A stretch of 9,905 bases of DNA. Source: an uncultured Gammaproteobacteria bacterium (GTDB lineage: Bacteria; Pseudomonadota; Gammaproteobacteria; Steroidobacterales; GCA-2729495). Below the pieces are notes generated by a model. That model was not told where the DNA came from and did no database searches. It saw only the letters and a list, made by a program, of their open reading frames with translations. The stretch spans positions 1-9,905 of the forward strand of contig CALGMY010000064.1 of assembly GCA_937958785.1 (NCBI GenBank). The letters are read 5' to 3'. Positions 1 through 6,331 of the stretch are shown here, piece by piece (position 1 is the first letter of the stretch; every line of letters begins with the position of its first letter). Position numbers and translations under genes: made by a program.

Positions 1-627
1 GACTGGCAGAGCGGCACCCGGATCCGCGGCCAGGAGATCTCGCCGGAGCAGGTGCGGCAGCTGGACCTGACGCCCAAGGCCATCACCGCGGTGCTGGTGG
101 GCCTCAAGTCCCGGGCGGCTTCCTTCCGGCTGCAGCGCGCGCTCAACGAATACCCGGCGGAGCCCCTGTCGGCCATCATCCCGGGGGTGGCCCTCCAGCA
201 GCTCTGGGACCTGGTCGGCGTCGTCGAGATCGCGCTGCTCGCGATCAGCGGCTTCGTGGTGCTGGGCGGCCTGCTGGGGATGCTCACGGCGATCCTCACC
301 AGCCTCAACGAACGCCGGCGGGAGATGGCCATCCTGCGCTCCGTCGGCGCCCGGCCCTGGCACATCTTCGGCCTGCTGGTCAGCGAGGCGGGGCTGCTGG
401 CGACCGCGGGGGTGGCGGTGGGCTTCGCGGCGCTCTACCTGCTGCTCGCCGGCGCCGCGCCCTGGATCGAGGAGCGCTTCGGCATCTTCGTCGCCCTGCG
501 CCCGCCCGGCGCCTGGGACCTCACCATCGCCGGCGTCGTGATCGCCGCGGCCCTCGTGATGGGCACGATCCCGGCCTGGCGCGCCTACCGCAACGCCCTC
601 TCGGACGGGCTCACCATTCGGGTTTAG
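1..627 (+). CDS. ABC transporter permease, FtsX/MacB family (C-terminal part, 5' end outside window)
   Basis: The frame is open from base 1 to the TAG at 625-627, giving 208 residues with no start needed inside the window, so the gene is cut by the left edge. The visible part is the C-terminal FtsX domain of a type VII-like ABC permease. It has three hydrophobic segments at about residues 72-100, 121-150 and 174-192. Between the first two lies the cytoplasmic coupling stretch NERRREMAILRSVGARP, which is highly typical of the MacB/LolC/FtsX superfamily. The end, PAWRAYRNALSDGLTIRV, also fits the family. The protein should sit in the inner membrane and pair with an ATPase encoded upstream. The DUF3299 gene starts 9 bp downstream, so the two are very probably one operon. 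Substrate cannot be read from the sequence; the DUF3299 partner suggests a metal-related system rather than lipoprotein release or macrolide export. The family call is secure, the substrate is not. Confidence 0.9.
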   Translation, partial: DWQSGTRIRGQEISPEQVRQLDLTPKAITAVLVGLKSRAASFRLQRALNEYPAEPLSAIIPGVALQQLWDLVGVVEIALLAISGFVVLGGLLGMLTAILTSLNERRREMAILRSVGARPWHIFGLLVSEAGLLATAGVAVGFAALYLLLAGAAPWIEERFGIFVALRPPGAWDLTIAGVVIAAALVMGTIPAWRAYRNALSDGLTIRV

Positions 628-636
628 GATTGCATC

Positions 637-1164
637 ATGCGCACACTGCTCATCAGCCTGCTGCTCACGCTCGCCCTGGCACCCGGTGCCGGCGGCGCCG
701 CCAACGCGCCCGCCAAGCCGGGCAAGCCCCGGGAACTCACCTGGGACGAGATGGTGCCCCCCTACACGCCCCCGCCCTCCGCCGCCTTCCCCGGCTCGGG
801 GGTGCCGGGCAAGCAGGCCCCGGACACCGGGTACGTGCCCATGTACTCCTCCAACCCGGTGAAGGCGCTGGATGGCCAGTACGTGAAGCTGCCCGGGTAC
901 ATCGTGCCCCTGGAATCCGATGCCGGGGGCCTGCTGGACGAGTTCCTGCTGGTGCCCTACTTCGGCGCCTGCATCCACGTGCCGCCGCCCCCGCCGAACC
1001 AGATCGTCTACGTGAAGCTCAAGAAGCCCTTCAACCTCAAGTCCATGGCGGACCCCTACTGGATCACGGGCACGATCTCGACCAGGACCTGGACCGGGGA
1101 CATGGCCGACACGGACTACGTGATGTCAGGCGACAAGGTCGAGATCTTCGAGTGGGAAGACTGA
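637..1164 (+). CDS. Secreted DUF3299 domain protein, partner of the ABC transporter
   Basis: This is a 175-residue protein. Residues 1 to about 22 form a signal peptide (MRT, then a leucine/alanine-rich core, then a small-residue region AGGAANA), so the mature protein is periplasmic. The rest is one DUF3299 domain with the family's hallmark pieces: LTWDEMVP near residue 34, LDGQYVKLPGYIVPLE at about 79-94, and LLVPYFGACIHVPPPPPNQIVYV at about 104-126. The cysteine and histidine in GACIHV could bind metal, but this is inference. The ATG at 637 is chosen because it gives a proper signal peptide and has an AGGA-type ribosome site about 8 bases upstream (TTTAGGATTGCATC). It lies 9 bp after the permease stop. 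From memory, genes of this type sit with MacB-like ABC genes and DUF2796 zinc-binding proteins, as in the Vibrio zrg operon; the DUF2796 gene, if present, would lie to the left. The biochemical role is not established. Confidence 0.88.
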   Translation: MRTLLISLLLTLALAPGAGGAANAPAKPGKPRELTWDEMVPPYTPPPSAAFPGSGVPGKQAPDTGYVPMYSSNPVKALDGQYVKLPGYIVPLESDAGGLLDEFLLVPYFGACIHVPPPPPNQIVYVKLKKPFNLKSMADPYWITGTISTRTWTGDMADTDYVMSGDKVEIFEWED

Positions 1165-1167
1165 CCG

Positions 1168-2109
1168 TCAGGGCGGGCTGAACTCGGCGACGCCCGCGAG
1201 GCTCCGCTGGGGCTTCGCGAGACCCGTGTCAATCTGGCCGACGATCCGGCCGCTGGCAAGGTCCACCTTGCTCATGACGCCCGTGAAGATGTTGGCGCAG
1301 AAGGCGTGGCGGTCGTCCGCCGACGCGGTGATCATGGCATAGCCGTAGGCATCCAGCGGCACCGTGCGCAGGGACCTGCCCGCCGGGTCGATGAAGTCGA
1401 TGAAGCTGCCGCGCAGGAGCAGCAGCGTGCCGTCCCGCCGGTAGGCGACGCCGGTGGTCCACTTCTGGCGGTACTCGTCACCGCCCGGGTAGGTCACCAG
1501 GTCCGGCATCTGCCCGCCCTGGTGCACGTCGAAGCGCATCACCCGCATGCCGAGGTCCGTGAGGTAGGTGATGAAGGCCCCGCCCGGCTCCAGCACCGAG
1601 TGGGTGACGCCGTGGAAGCCGGTGAGCGACTCGGCGGTCTCGTTGGCGAACTCCGCCACCTTGTTGAACGCGGCGTCGAAGCGGGCGATGCGGCCGTAAC
1701 CCACCATGTCGGTGCCCGGCAGGCGCCGCATGTCGCCGCCCGTGTAGGGCTTGTTGCCCTTCAGGTACTCGCAGAGGTAGAGGCTGCCGTCCGCCGCGAA
1801 GCAGGCGCTGCCCCAGGCCCGGTCACCGAAGTCCACGGCGGGCAGCTGCCGGCCGTCGGTCCCGACCCGGACCACCGCATGGGCGAAGGGGTCGAAGCCC
1901 CACAGCACGCCGTCGGGGGCGAAGCGGAGATTCACGATGAGGTGCGTCGTGCCCTCGGTGTACAGGGTGCCCTTGGGCACCAGGTTCCGGTCGAACTGCA
2001 GGATGCGCCCCTCGCCCGCGTGATCGTCCCCCGGGACGTTCATGAGGTAGGTACAACCCAGGAAGACATCTCCCGGGGCGAAGGGCTTCATCGTGGACTG
2101 CTTCGTCAT
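1168..2109 (-). CDS. Uncharacterised beta-propeller protein (SMP-30/YVTN-like repeats)
   Basis: This is a 313-residue protein without signal peptide or membrane segment, so probably cytoplasmic. It contains repeated short beta-strand units typical of propellers: GRILQFDRN, LRFAPDGVLWGFDP, SACFAADGSLYLCEY, GRIARFDAAFN, MRVMRFDVHQGG, GVAYRRDGTLLLL and, near the end, a YVTN-like unit SKVDLASGRIVGQIDTG. These resemble SMP-30/gluconolactonase or NHL/YVTN sheets, but I cannot assign an enzyme family or see a clear metal site. The ATG at 2109 is used; a second ATG six codons in (2091) is an equal alternative, since neither has a strong ribosome site. It starts 10 bp after the DUF2934 stop, so it is probably the last gene of that minus-strand run. 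Its stop is only 3 bp from the stop of the convergent DUF3299 gene, leaving no room for a terminator between them. Function unknown. Confidence 0.8.
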   Translation of the reverse strand: MTKQSTMKPFAPGDVFLGCTYLMNVPGDDHAGEGRILQFDRNLVPKGTLYTEGTTHLIVNLRFAPDGVLWGFDPFAHAVVRVGTDGRQLPAVDFGDRAWGSACFAADGSLYLCEYLKGNKPYTGGDMRRLPGTDMVGYGRIARFDAAFNKVAEFANETAESLTGFHGVTHSVLEPGGAFITYLTDLGMRVMRFDVHQGGQMPDLVTYPGGDEYRQKWTTGVAYRRDGTLLLLRGSFIDFIDPAGRSLRTVPLDAYGYAMITASADDRHAFCANIFTGVMSKVDLASGRIVGQIDTGLAKPQRSLAGVAEFSPP

Positions 2110-2119
2110 CGGCTGCCCG

Positions 2120-2353
2120 TCAGCGCGGATGCGACTCCGCCAGCAGTTCGTCGACCTCGATCTCGGCAGCCAGCCAGTCGTCCAGCTCCGAGCCGGGACT
2201 GAAGCCCCGATTCTCGGCCCGGTAGTAGGCGGCCTCCGCGATCATGCGGTACCGGTCCTCGCCGGCGACCGCCTTCTCGTGCAGGTGGGCCTTGGGGCCG
2301 GTGCTGCGTGCGGCCGCACCGGGGTTCCTCGCGGTTGCCTGTCCAGTCACCAT
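2120..2353 (-). CDS. DUF2934 family small protein
   Basis: This is a 77-residue soluble protein. The C-terminal half carries the DUF2934 signature: RYRMIAEAAYYRAENRGF, then a short linker and ELDDWLAAEIEVDELL. It is predicted to be a helical pair with an acidic second helix. The first 30 residues (TGQATARNPGAAARS and following) are low-complexity and likely disordered. The start is well supported: a perfect AGGAGG lies 7 bases before the ATG, the best ribosome site in the window, which suggests strong translation. Its role is unknown; proteins of this family are common in proteobacteria and are often found near stress or general-adaptation genes, and here it follows a universal stress protein by 54 bp. 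It has the same orientation as its neighbours and is probably co-transcribed with them. The family call rests on remembered motif, not on a search. Confidence 0.85.
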   Translation of the reverse strand: MVTGQATARNPGAAARSTGPKAHLHEKAVAGEDRYRMIAEAAYYRAENRGFSPGSELDDWLAAEIEVDELLAESHPR

Positions 2354-2360
2354 GGTCGTT

Positions 2361-2366
2361 CCTCCT
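2361..2366 (-). promoter_or_regulatory. Consensus Shine-Dalgarno of the DUF2934 gene
   Basis: On the minus strand the sequence reads AGGAGG, followed by a 7-base spacer (AACGACC) and the ATG at 2353. It fixes the start of this small gene and is the only full AGGAGG placed before a start codon in this run, so the protein may be made in larger amounts than its neighbours. Confidence 0.8.
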
Positions 2367-2407
2367 CGTTACCGTCAGACCACGCTCGCTCCAGGAAACG
2401 GCAAATT

Positions 2408-3298
2408 TCAGGCGGGCAGCCGGGGTTTCTTCCGCTGCACGGGAGAGCGGTAGCCCACCGGCTTGACCACGAAGACGTCGCATTCCACCCGGTCGATGAT
2501 CCGCTCCGCCGTCGTGCCGATGAACGGCTGGCCGGCACGGCTGCGCGAGACGGCGCCCATCAGCAGGATGTCGGCGCCGGTGTCGGCCACCACCTGGGGC
2601 AGCACCTTCACGGGCTCGCCAGGCACCACGTAGCGCCGGGCTGGCACCACCGCGTGACGGCGGGCGAGGCGCTCGACGGCCTCGAGCTGGCTGGCCTGCC
2701 GGTCGTCCGCGTGGACGAGGGAGACGGTGCCGCCGAGGGTCGCGACGAGCCGGTGGGCGGCCTCGAGCAACCGGGCGTCGAGACGGGTGCGGCTGGCCTG
2801 GCCGTGGGCGGGGTCCACGGCGACCAGCAGCCGGGGCTTCGCCGGCAGCCGGCCGCCGCGCACCAGCCACAGGGGGCAGGGACAGCTCCTGATCAGCTCC
2901 CAGTCGGTGTTCGAGAGGATCCACCGGGCGAGCACGCCGTGCTGGACGGTCTCGGCCACCAGCAGGTCGGGCCGGTTGGCCAGCACGTGGCGCACCACGG
3001 CCTCGCTCTGGGGATGGTCCCATTCGACGACGCAGTCGACCTTGAGGCCGCGCCGCCGGACGCCAGCCGCCAGCTTCTCGAGCTGGCGCCGCCGGTCCCG
3101 GAGGGCCGCGCTGACGAGCTCCCGCGCCGAGATCCGCGCCACGTCCGCCATGGGCTGGGGCAGCACGAAGGTGTTGAGCAGCGTCAGTCGCGCCCCGGAC
3201 CGCGCCGCCAGGGCGGCCGCCTTCTCGAGGGCCGGATGGCGCTTCTGCTGGGGGTCGACGACGACGGCGATGGATCGCCAGGCGGTATTGGCAGCCAT
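2408..3298 (-). CDS. Tandem-domain universal stress protein (UspA family, UspE-like)
   Basis: This is a 296-residue cytoplasmic protein made of two UspA domains, roughly residues 7-147 and 154-281. Domain 1 starts with SIAVVVDPQQ and ends CPCPLWLVRGG; domain 2 starts RLLVAVDPAHG and ends CDVFVVKPV. Both have the usual alternating alpha/beta order. Domain 2 keeps a nucleotide-loop-like stretch, MGAVSRSRAGQPFIGTTAE at 247-265. The family motif is G-2x-G-9x-G-S/T; here the second glycine is serine (S251), while G248, G261 and T262 remain, so ATP binding is uncertain. Length and the tandem layout match UspE-type proteins of gammaproteobacteria, which act in stress resistance and motility or aggregation. 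The ATG at 3298 is supported by AGAGGT 5 bases upstream. That ribosome site overlaps the stop codon of the cytochrome gene, so the two are likely translationally coupled. Confidence 0.93.
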   Translation of the reverse strand: MAANTAWRSIAVVVDPQQKRHPALEKAAALAARSGARLTLLNTFVLPQPMADVARISARELVSAALRDRRRQLEKLAAGVRRRGLKVDCVVEWDHPQSEAVVRHVLANRPDLLVAETVQHGVLARWILSNTDWELIRSCPCPLWLVRGGRLPAKPRLLVAVDPAHGQASRTRLDARLLEAAHRLVATLGGTVSLVHADDRQASQLEAVERLARRHAVVPARRYVVPGEPVKVLPQVVADTGADILLMGAVSRSRAGQPFIGTTAERIIDRVECDVFVVKPVGYRSPVQRKKPRLPA

Positions 3299-3301
3299 TG
3301 A

Positions 3302-3736
3302 TTACCTCTGCATGGACCGCAGGTGTTCGACGAGCCGGTCGATGAGGACCTGGGCCGCGTCACGGGCGTGCTCCGCGCCGGCCTCGGTCTCGCCCATCCG
3401 CGCCTCGAGTTCGTAGCCCCACACGGGCATCGGGCGCGTACCGTGGGCCGGCAGCACGGCGCGGCCGTCGATGATTTCGCGCACCCGCTGCTCGGGGAAT
3501 TGACCGCGGGACCGCTTGGCGAGTTCCGTGAGGTCGGGAATCATCACCTTGAGCGCCGGCGCGACGGGACCATCGCCCTGGCCCTGGGGACCGTGGCAGC
3601 TCGCACAGAAGCGGGCGAAGAGCTGGGCGCCCGTGTAGTCGGCGAACGGGTCGGCCTCGGCGGCGTGCAGTGCGGCAGGGGCCAGCAGGGCGGCCAGCAC
3701 CAGAAAGGGACGCAGGTTCACGGGATTCCTCACCAT
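3302..3736 (-). CDS. Small exported c-type cytochrome (single heme)
   Basis: This is a 144-residue protein. Residues 7-25 are a signal peptide core (LRPFLVLAALLAPAALHA), so it is exported by Sec to the periplasm, where heme is attached. The heme motif is CASCHG with C44, C47 and H48. The likely axial methionine is M103 in RPMPVWG, a sequence usual in class I cytochromes of the cbb3/CcoP-like group. The C-terminal part (111-144) is helical and charged, with no membrane anchor. The start given is the ATG at 3736. A GTG at 3721 is a real alternative, since GAGGA lies 5 bases before it and it still leaves a complete signal peptide. The longer open frame upstream, to 4036, is only shadow of the Rieske gene. 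It sits 64 bp after the Rieske oxygenase and 3 bp before the universal stress gene. It probably carries electrons in the periplasm; its partner is not known. Confidence 0.9.
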   Translation of the reverse strand: MVRNPVNLRPFLVLAALLAPAALHAAEADPFADYTGAQLFARFCASCHGPQGQGDGPVAPALKVMIPDLTELAKRSRGQFPEQRVREIIDGRAVLPAHGTRPMPVWGYELEARMGETEAGAEHARDAAQVLIDRLVEHLRSMQR

Positions 3737-3750
3737 GTCGATCAATGTGG

Positions 3751-3768
3751 GGCCGGCAGGGGCCGGCC
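3751..3768. other. GC-rich perfect inverted repeat between the Rieske and cytochrome genes
   Basis: The plus strand reads GGCCGGC, a 4-base loop AGGG, then GCCGGCC: two perfect 7-base arms. It lies in the 64 bp between the Rieske stop (3801) and the cytochrome start (3736). No T-run follows on the minus strand, so it is not a standard intrinsic terminator. It could be an attenuator or an RNA-stabilising hairpin that sets different levels for the two genes, or chance in a sequence this rich in G and C. Confidence 0.4.
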
Positions 3769-3800
3769 AGCATCCGGGATAACCCTTACGGGCCCCGCCG

Positions 3801-4751
3801 TCAACCTGCCGCGGACTGGTCCAGCACCGCCCGGCGCCGCTCCGCGTAGGCCACGTCCTCCACCCACAGGCGGCGCGCGCGCCGCTCCAGCCAGGGCCGG
3901 GCCCAGCGGGCGAAGCGCACCACATGGGCGAACTGGGGGCGGTCCGAGGTGGCGAGGGTCGCCTCCACCACCGCGCACCGGTGCTCGTCGATGGGCGACG
4001 AGTGGGTCTCCACCACGGAGCCGATGCCGTCACCACGCACGATGGTCATGACGATGGTCCGGGGATCCGGACAATGGAAGCGCGCATCGACCTCGACGGC
4101 GAGGCGGCCGATGACCGCAAAGGCGACGCGCACGGTGATCTCGTCCGTGCCCCGCTCGACCACCTGCAGCCGCTTGAAGGTGTGGCCGTGGAAGTGGACG
4201 CCGTGCCAGGGGTCGAGCCGGTTGGCGATAAGGTCCTCGGGCCGGCAGCGGGCCTCGAGGCGCACGACGGCGTCGATGTAGCGGGCGGGCCGCTCGGGCA
4301 GGTAGGGCCGGTCGGACGGCGTCTCGCCGGCGTCGTCCACGCGCACCCACACGAGCACCCCGTCGTCGTGCACGGGCAGCGGCCGCCAGGCGCCCTGGGG
4401 CTTGTCGCAGAGTTCGAGGCCGTGCCAGGGACAGACGAGGTGGCCGGCGCGCACGGTGCCCGCGGCCATGGACGCCCCCATGTGCGGGCAGGCATCGGGG
4501 GCGGCCATGAGGCCCCGGGGCCCCTGCCAGAACACGAGTTCCCGGTCGTCGATCCGGTAGGTCAGGGTACGGTCGCCAAGGCCCGTGAACCGGCGGCTCT
4601 CGTCCACCACGAACCAGCCGCCGCCGGGTTTGGCCAGGGCGAGCTTCAGGGCGCTGTCCATCCAGCGCGGGTCCGCCTGCTGCCAGTCGGGCAGTGGCGA
4701 ATACCGGGGGATGTCCGGCAGCGGACGGCCGAAGACGATGAGTTCGCTCAT
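3801..4751 (-). CDS. Rieske [2Fe-2S] non-heme iron oxygenase, DUF5914-like, paired with CrtU-like oxidoreductase
   Basis: This is a 316-residue soluble protein. The N-terminal Rieske domain (about 45-140) has CPHMG and CPWHG, giving cluster ligands C88, H90, C107 and H110 with 16 residues between the pairs. The C-terminal catalytic domain has ANRLDPWHGVHFH at 176-188. Here D180, H183 and H188 match exactly the D-x2-H-x4-H motif of ring-hydroxylating oxygenases, where the two histidines bind the mononuclear iron and the aspartate links it to the neighbouring Rieske centre. D299 in EDVAYAE is a candidate for the carboxylate ligand. It therefore looks catalytically complete. From memory, ANRLDPWHG is typical of DUF5914 proteins encoded next to CrtU in actinobacterial carotenoid clusters. 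The ATG overlaps the stop of the CrtU-like gene by 4 bp (ATGA), meaning tight translational coupling and probably a shared pathway. No reductase gene is in the window. Substrate, possibly a carotenoid end ring, is inferred only. Confidence 0.88.
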   Translation of the reverse strand: MSELIVFGRPLPDIPRYSPLPDWQQADPRWMDSALKLALAKPGGGWFVVDESRRFTGLGDRTLTYRIDDRELVFWQGPRGLMAAPDACPHMGASMAAGTVRAGHLVCPWHGLELCDKPQGAWRPLPVHDDGVLVWVRVDDAGETPSDRPYLPERPARYIDAVVRLEARCRPEDLIANRLDPWHGVHFHGHTFKRLQVVERGTDEITVRVAFAVIGRLAVEVDARFHCPDPRTIVMTIVRGDGIGSVVETHSSPIDEHRCAVVEATLATSDRPQFAHVVRFARWARPWLERRARRLWVEDVAYAERRRAVLDQSAAG

Positions 4752-6280
4752 GGCGTGGAGCGGCGCGGGACCGGCTTGCGCGACGCCAGCGGGCCGCGCA
4801 CCGCGACCGACCACAGGGGCTCGGGCGCGACGCCGAGTTCGCCGAGCAGGGTGTTTGCCGCGAGCATGCCGGCGGCGGTGGCGCGCTCCATGAGCGCGGA
4901 GGGAAAGGGCAGGCGCACGAAGTCTCCAGCAAGGGCCAGGCCGCGGAAGGGCGTCCGGACTTCCGGGCGCAGGGCATGGCTGCCCGGCGCGAAGGCGGGG
5001 CAATCCTGCCGGAGCAGCCAGCGCTCTTCAATAAGGGATGCCCCCCGGGTTTCGGGGTAGAGCAGGTTGAGCCCCTCGAGCAGCTGGCGCTTCAGGCCGG
5101 CCTGGTCGGTACCGGCCGGCAGCGCATAGGCATGCAGCTCGACCACGGAACCCCCGGTCCGCGCCGCCCAGTCCCGGCTCTCGTCCTCCAGGTTCTCGTA
5201 CACCGAGATGTTGTCCAGCGGGCCGACCCCGGCGGTGCCGGCGAAACCCGCGCGACCCGTGTCGACCCGCCGGTCGAGCCAGAGTCGCCAGACCGCGAAG
5301 GCATTGGTGACCCGCAGGGCCCTGATGCGTTCCTGCCAGGGCGCATCGTCGAGGCCGCGGGAGGCGCCGACAACGGCCTTCACGCCCGGCACGTCGGTGG
5401 CGAGCACGACGAGGTCCGTCGTCAGCGTCTCCCCGCCCGTGTCGACGCTCCAGCGGCCGTCGGGACGGCGCTCCAGGGCCCGGGCAACCGCGCCGGTGCG
5501 CACCGTGGTGCCGAGCCGGCCGAGCAGTGCGCCGAGCGGCGTGAAGATCGCCCGGCCGAAGGGCCGGTTGGCCACGTCGAACACCAGCCCGTCGTGGTTG
5601 GCGGTGAAGTAGAAGTGCAGCATCTGCAGGAGGTCGGCCGCCGACATGTCGGCCTGCGGGTTGAAGCAGGAGTGCGCGAACACGTGCAGCAGCCGCTGGC
5701 GGGCCACGGCGGGGAAATTCAGCGAGTCGAGGTACTCGCCGGCGGTCACCTGGTCGAAGGCGGCGTAGGTCCCGGTGAAATCGAAGCGCAGCATGGCGAG
5801 CGCTGCGGGGACGTTGACCTTCATGAGGTCCCTGAGGCCCAGGGTCTCCGTGCGCCAGGTGAGCTTGGCCACGTTCACCAGCGGTGCGTGCGTCAGGCCC
5901 GCGAAGGACTCGTTGCCGGTCGGCGTGAGGATCGGGTAATCGTCGGTGGGCTTCAGGCACGCGAGTTCCGGATCGACGCGCCGGATCAGCTGGCGGAGGT
6001 TGTAGTACTGGCGGAAGAAGGCGTGGAAGCCCCGCTCCATCTCGAAGGGGGTGCCATCCTTCAGCTGGTCCGTCCAGGCCCCTGCGCGGCCGCCGAGGAA
6101 CGGTTCCCGCTCGAGGACCGTCACGGCCACGCCTTGCTCGGCGAGCACCACCGCCGCGGCGAGGCCGGCCAGCCCCCCGCCAATGACCGTGGCGGTGAGG
6201 AGGCGGTCAGGCCGCGCGAGCCGGCTAGCGGACCCGGGCTGGGCAACGGGAACGGCGTGGCGGGAAACGGGGCGTGTCAC
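4748..6280 (-). CDS. CrtU-like FAD-dependent carotenoid oxidoreductase (aromatic-ring desaturase/methyl-migration type)
   Basis: This is a 510-residue protein of the CrtI/CrtU amine-oxidase-like flavoprotein group. The FAD-binding fold starts VIGGGLAGLAAAVVLAEQG (33-51, glycines 34-36 and 39), followed by E57 and the GGRAG loop at 63-67. The C-terminal FAD motif is LALAGDFV at 448-455, then LPFPSALMERATAAGMLAA. The stretch ERGFHAFFRQYYNLR (82-96) is what I recognise from CrtU, which turns a beta-ionone ring into an aromatic ring in isorenieratene-type carotenoids; family length is also about 510. Related branches (other carotenoid desaturases and HpnE-like squalene enzymes) remain possible. 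The start is GTG at 6280, the first start codon in a frame with no better option; its ribosome site is weak (CAGG directly before it). About 30 residues precede the FAD fold. It overlaps the Rieske gene by 4 bp and follows the VPLPA-CTERM gene by 51 bp. No other carotenoid gene is in the window. Confidence 0.85.
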   Translation of the reverse strand: MTRPVSRHAVPVAQPGSASRLARPDRLLTATVIGGGLAGLAAAVVLAEQGVAVTVLEREPFLGGRAGAWTDQLKDGTPFEMERGFHAFFRQYYNLRQLIRRVDPELACLKPTDDYPILTPTGNESFAGLTHAPLVNVAKLTWRTETLGLRDLMKVNVPAALAMLRFDFTGTYAAFDQVTAGEYLDSLNFPAVARQRLLHVFAHSCFNPQADMSAADLLQMLHFYFTANHDGLVFDVANRPFGRAIFTPLGALLGRLGTTVRTGAVARALERRPDGRWSVDTGGETLTTDLVVLATDVPGVKAVVGASRGLDDAPWQERIRALRVTNAFAVWRLWLDRRVDTGRAGFAGTAGVGPLDNISVYENLEDESRDWAARTGGSVVELHAYALPAGTDQAGLKRQLLEGLNLLYPETRGASLIEERWLLRQDCPAFAPGSHALRPEVRTPFRGLALAGDFVRLPFPSALMERATAAGMLAANTLLGELGVAPEPLWSVAVRGPLASRKPVPRRSTP

Positions 6281-6331
6281 CCTGTCATTCTGGCACAGGC
6301 CATGCCTGCCGCCCGTCCGTCGTGCGCGGGA

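Noticed and set aside
630..1181. 183-codon plus-strand frame overlapping the DUF3299 gene
   Set aside because: Out of frame with the DUF3299 protein, which has a signal peptide and family motifs; the alternative is His/Arg/Pro-rich.
1306..2202. 298-codon plus-strand open frame opposite the propeller gene
   Set aside because: Mirror of the propeller reading frame; Val/Gly/His/Arg-rich translation with no recognisable motif or ribosome site.
2106..3023. 305-codon minus-strand frame overlapping Usp and DUF2934
   Set aside because: Arg/Pro/Gly-rich out-of-frame translation across two supported genes.
2093..3301. 402-codon plus-strand open frame opposite the Usp and DUF2934 genes
   Set aside because: Antisense shadow: low-complexity composition, no domain, and it crosses the ends of three real genes.
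3737..4036. N-terminal extension of the cytochrome frame
   Set aside because: The added 100 residues are Arg/Ser/Trp/Pro-rich out-of-frame Rieske sequence and would bury the signal peptide inside the protein.
3924..5060. 378-codon plus-strand open frame opposite the Rieske gene
   Set aside because: The minus strand here has a complete Rieske protein with all metal ligands; the plus frame has no coherent features.
6292..6310. Short inverted repeat (CAGGC, CAT, GCCTG) between the VPLPA-CTERM and CrtU-like genes, considered as a terminator
   Set aside because: Five-base arms and no T-run; too weak to separate the genes.
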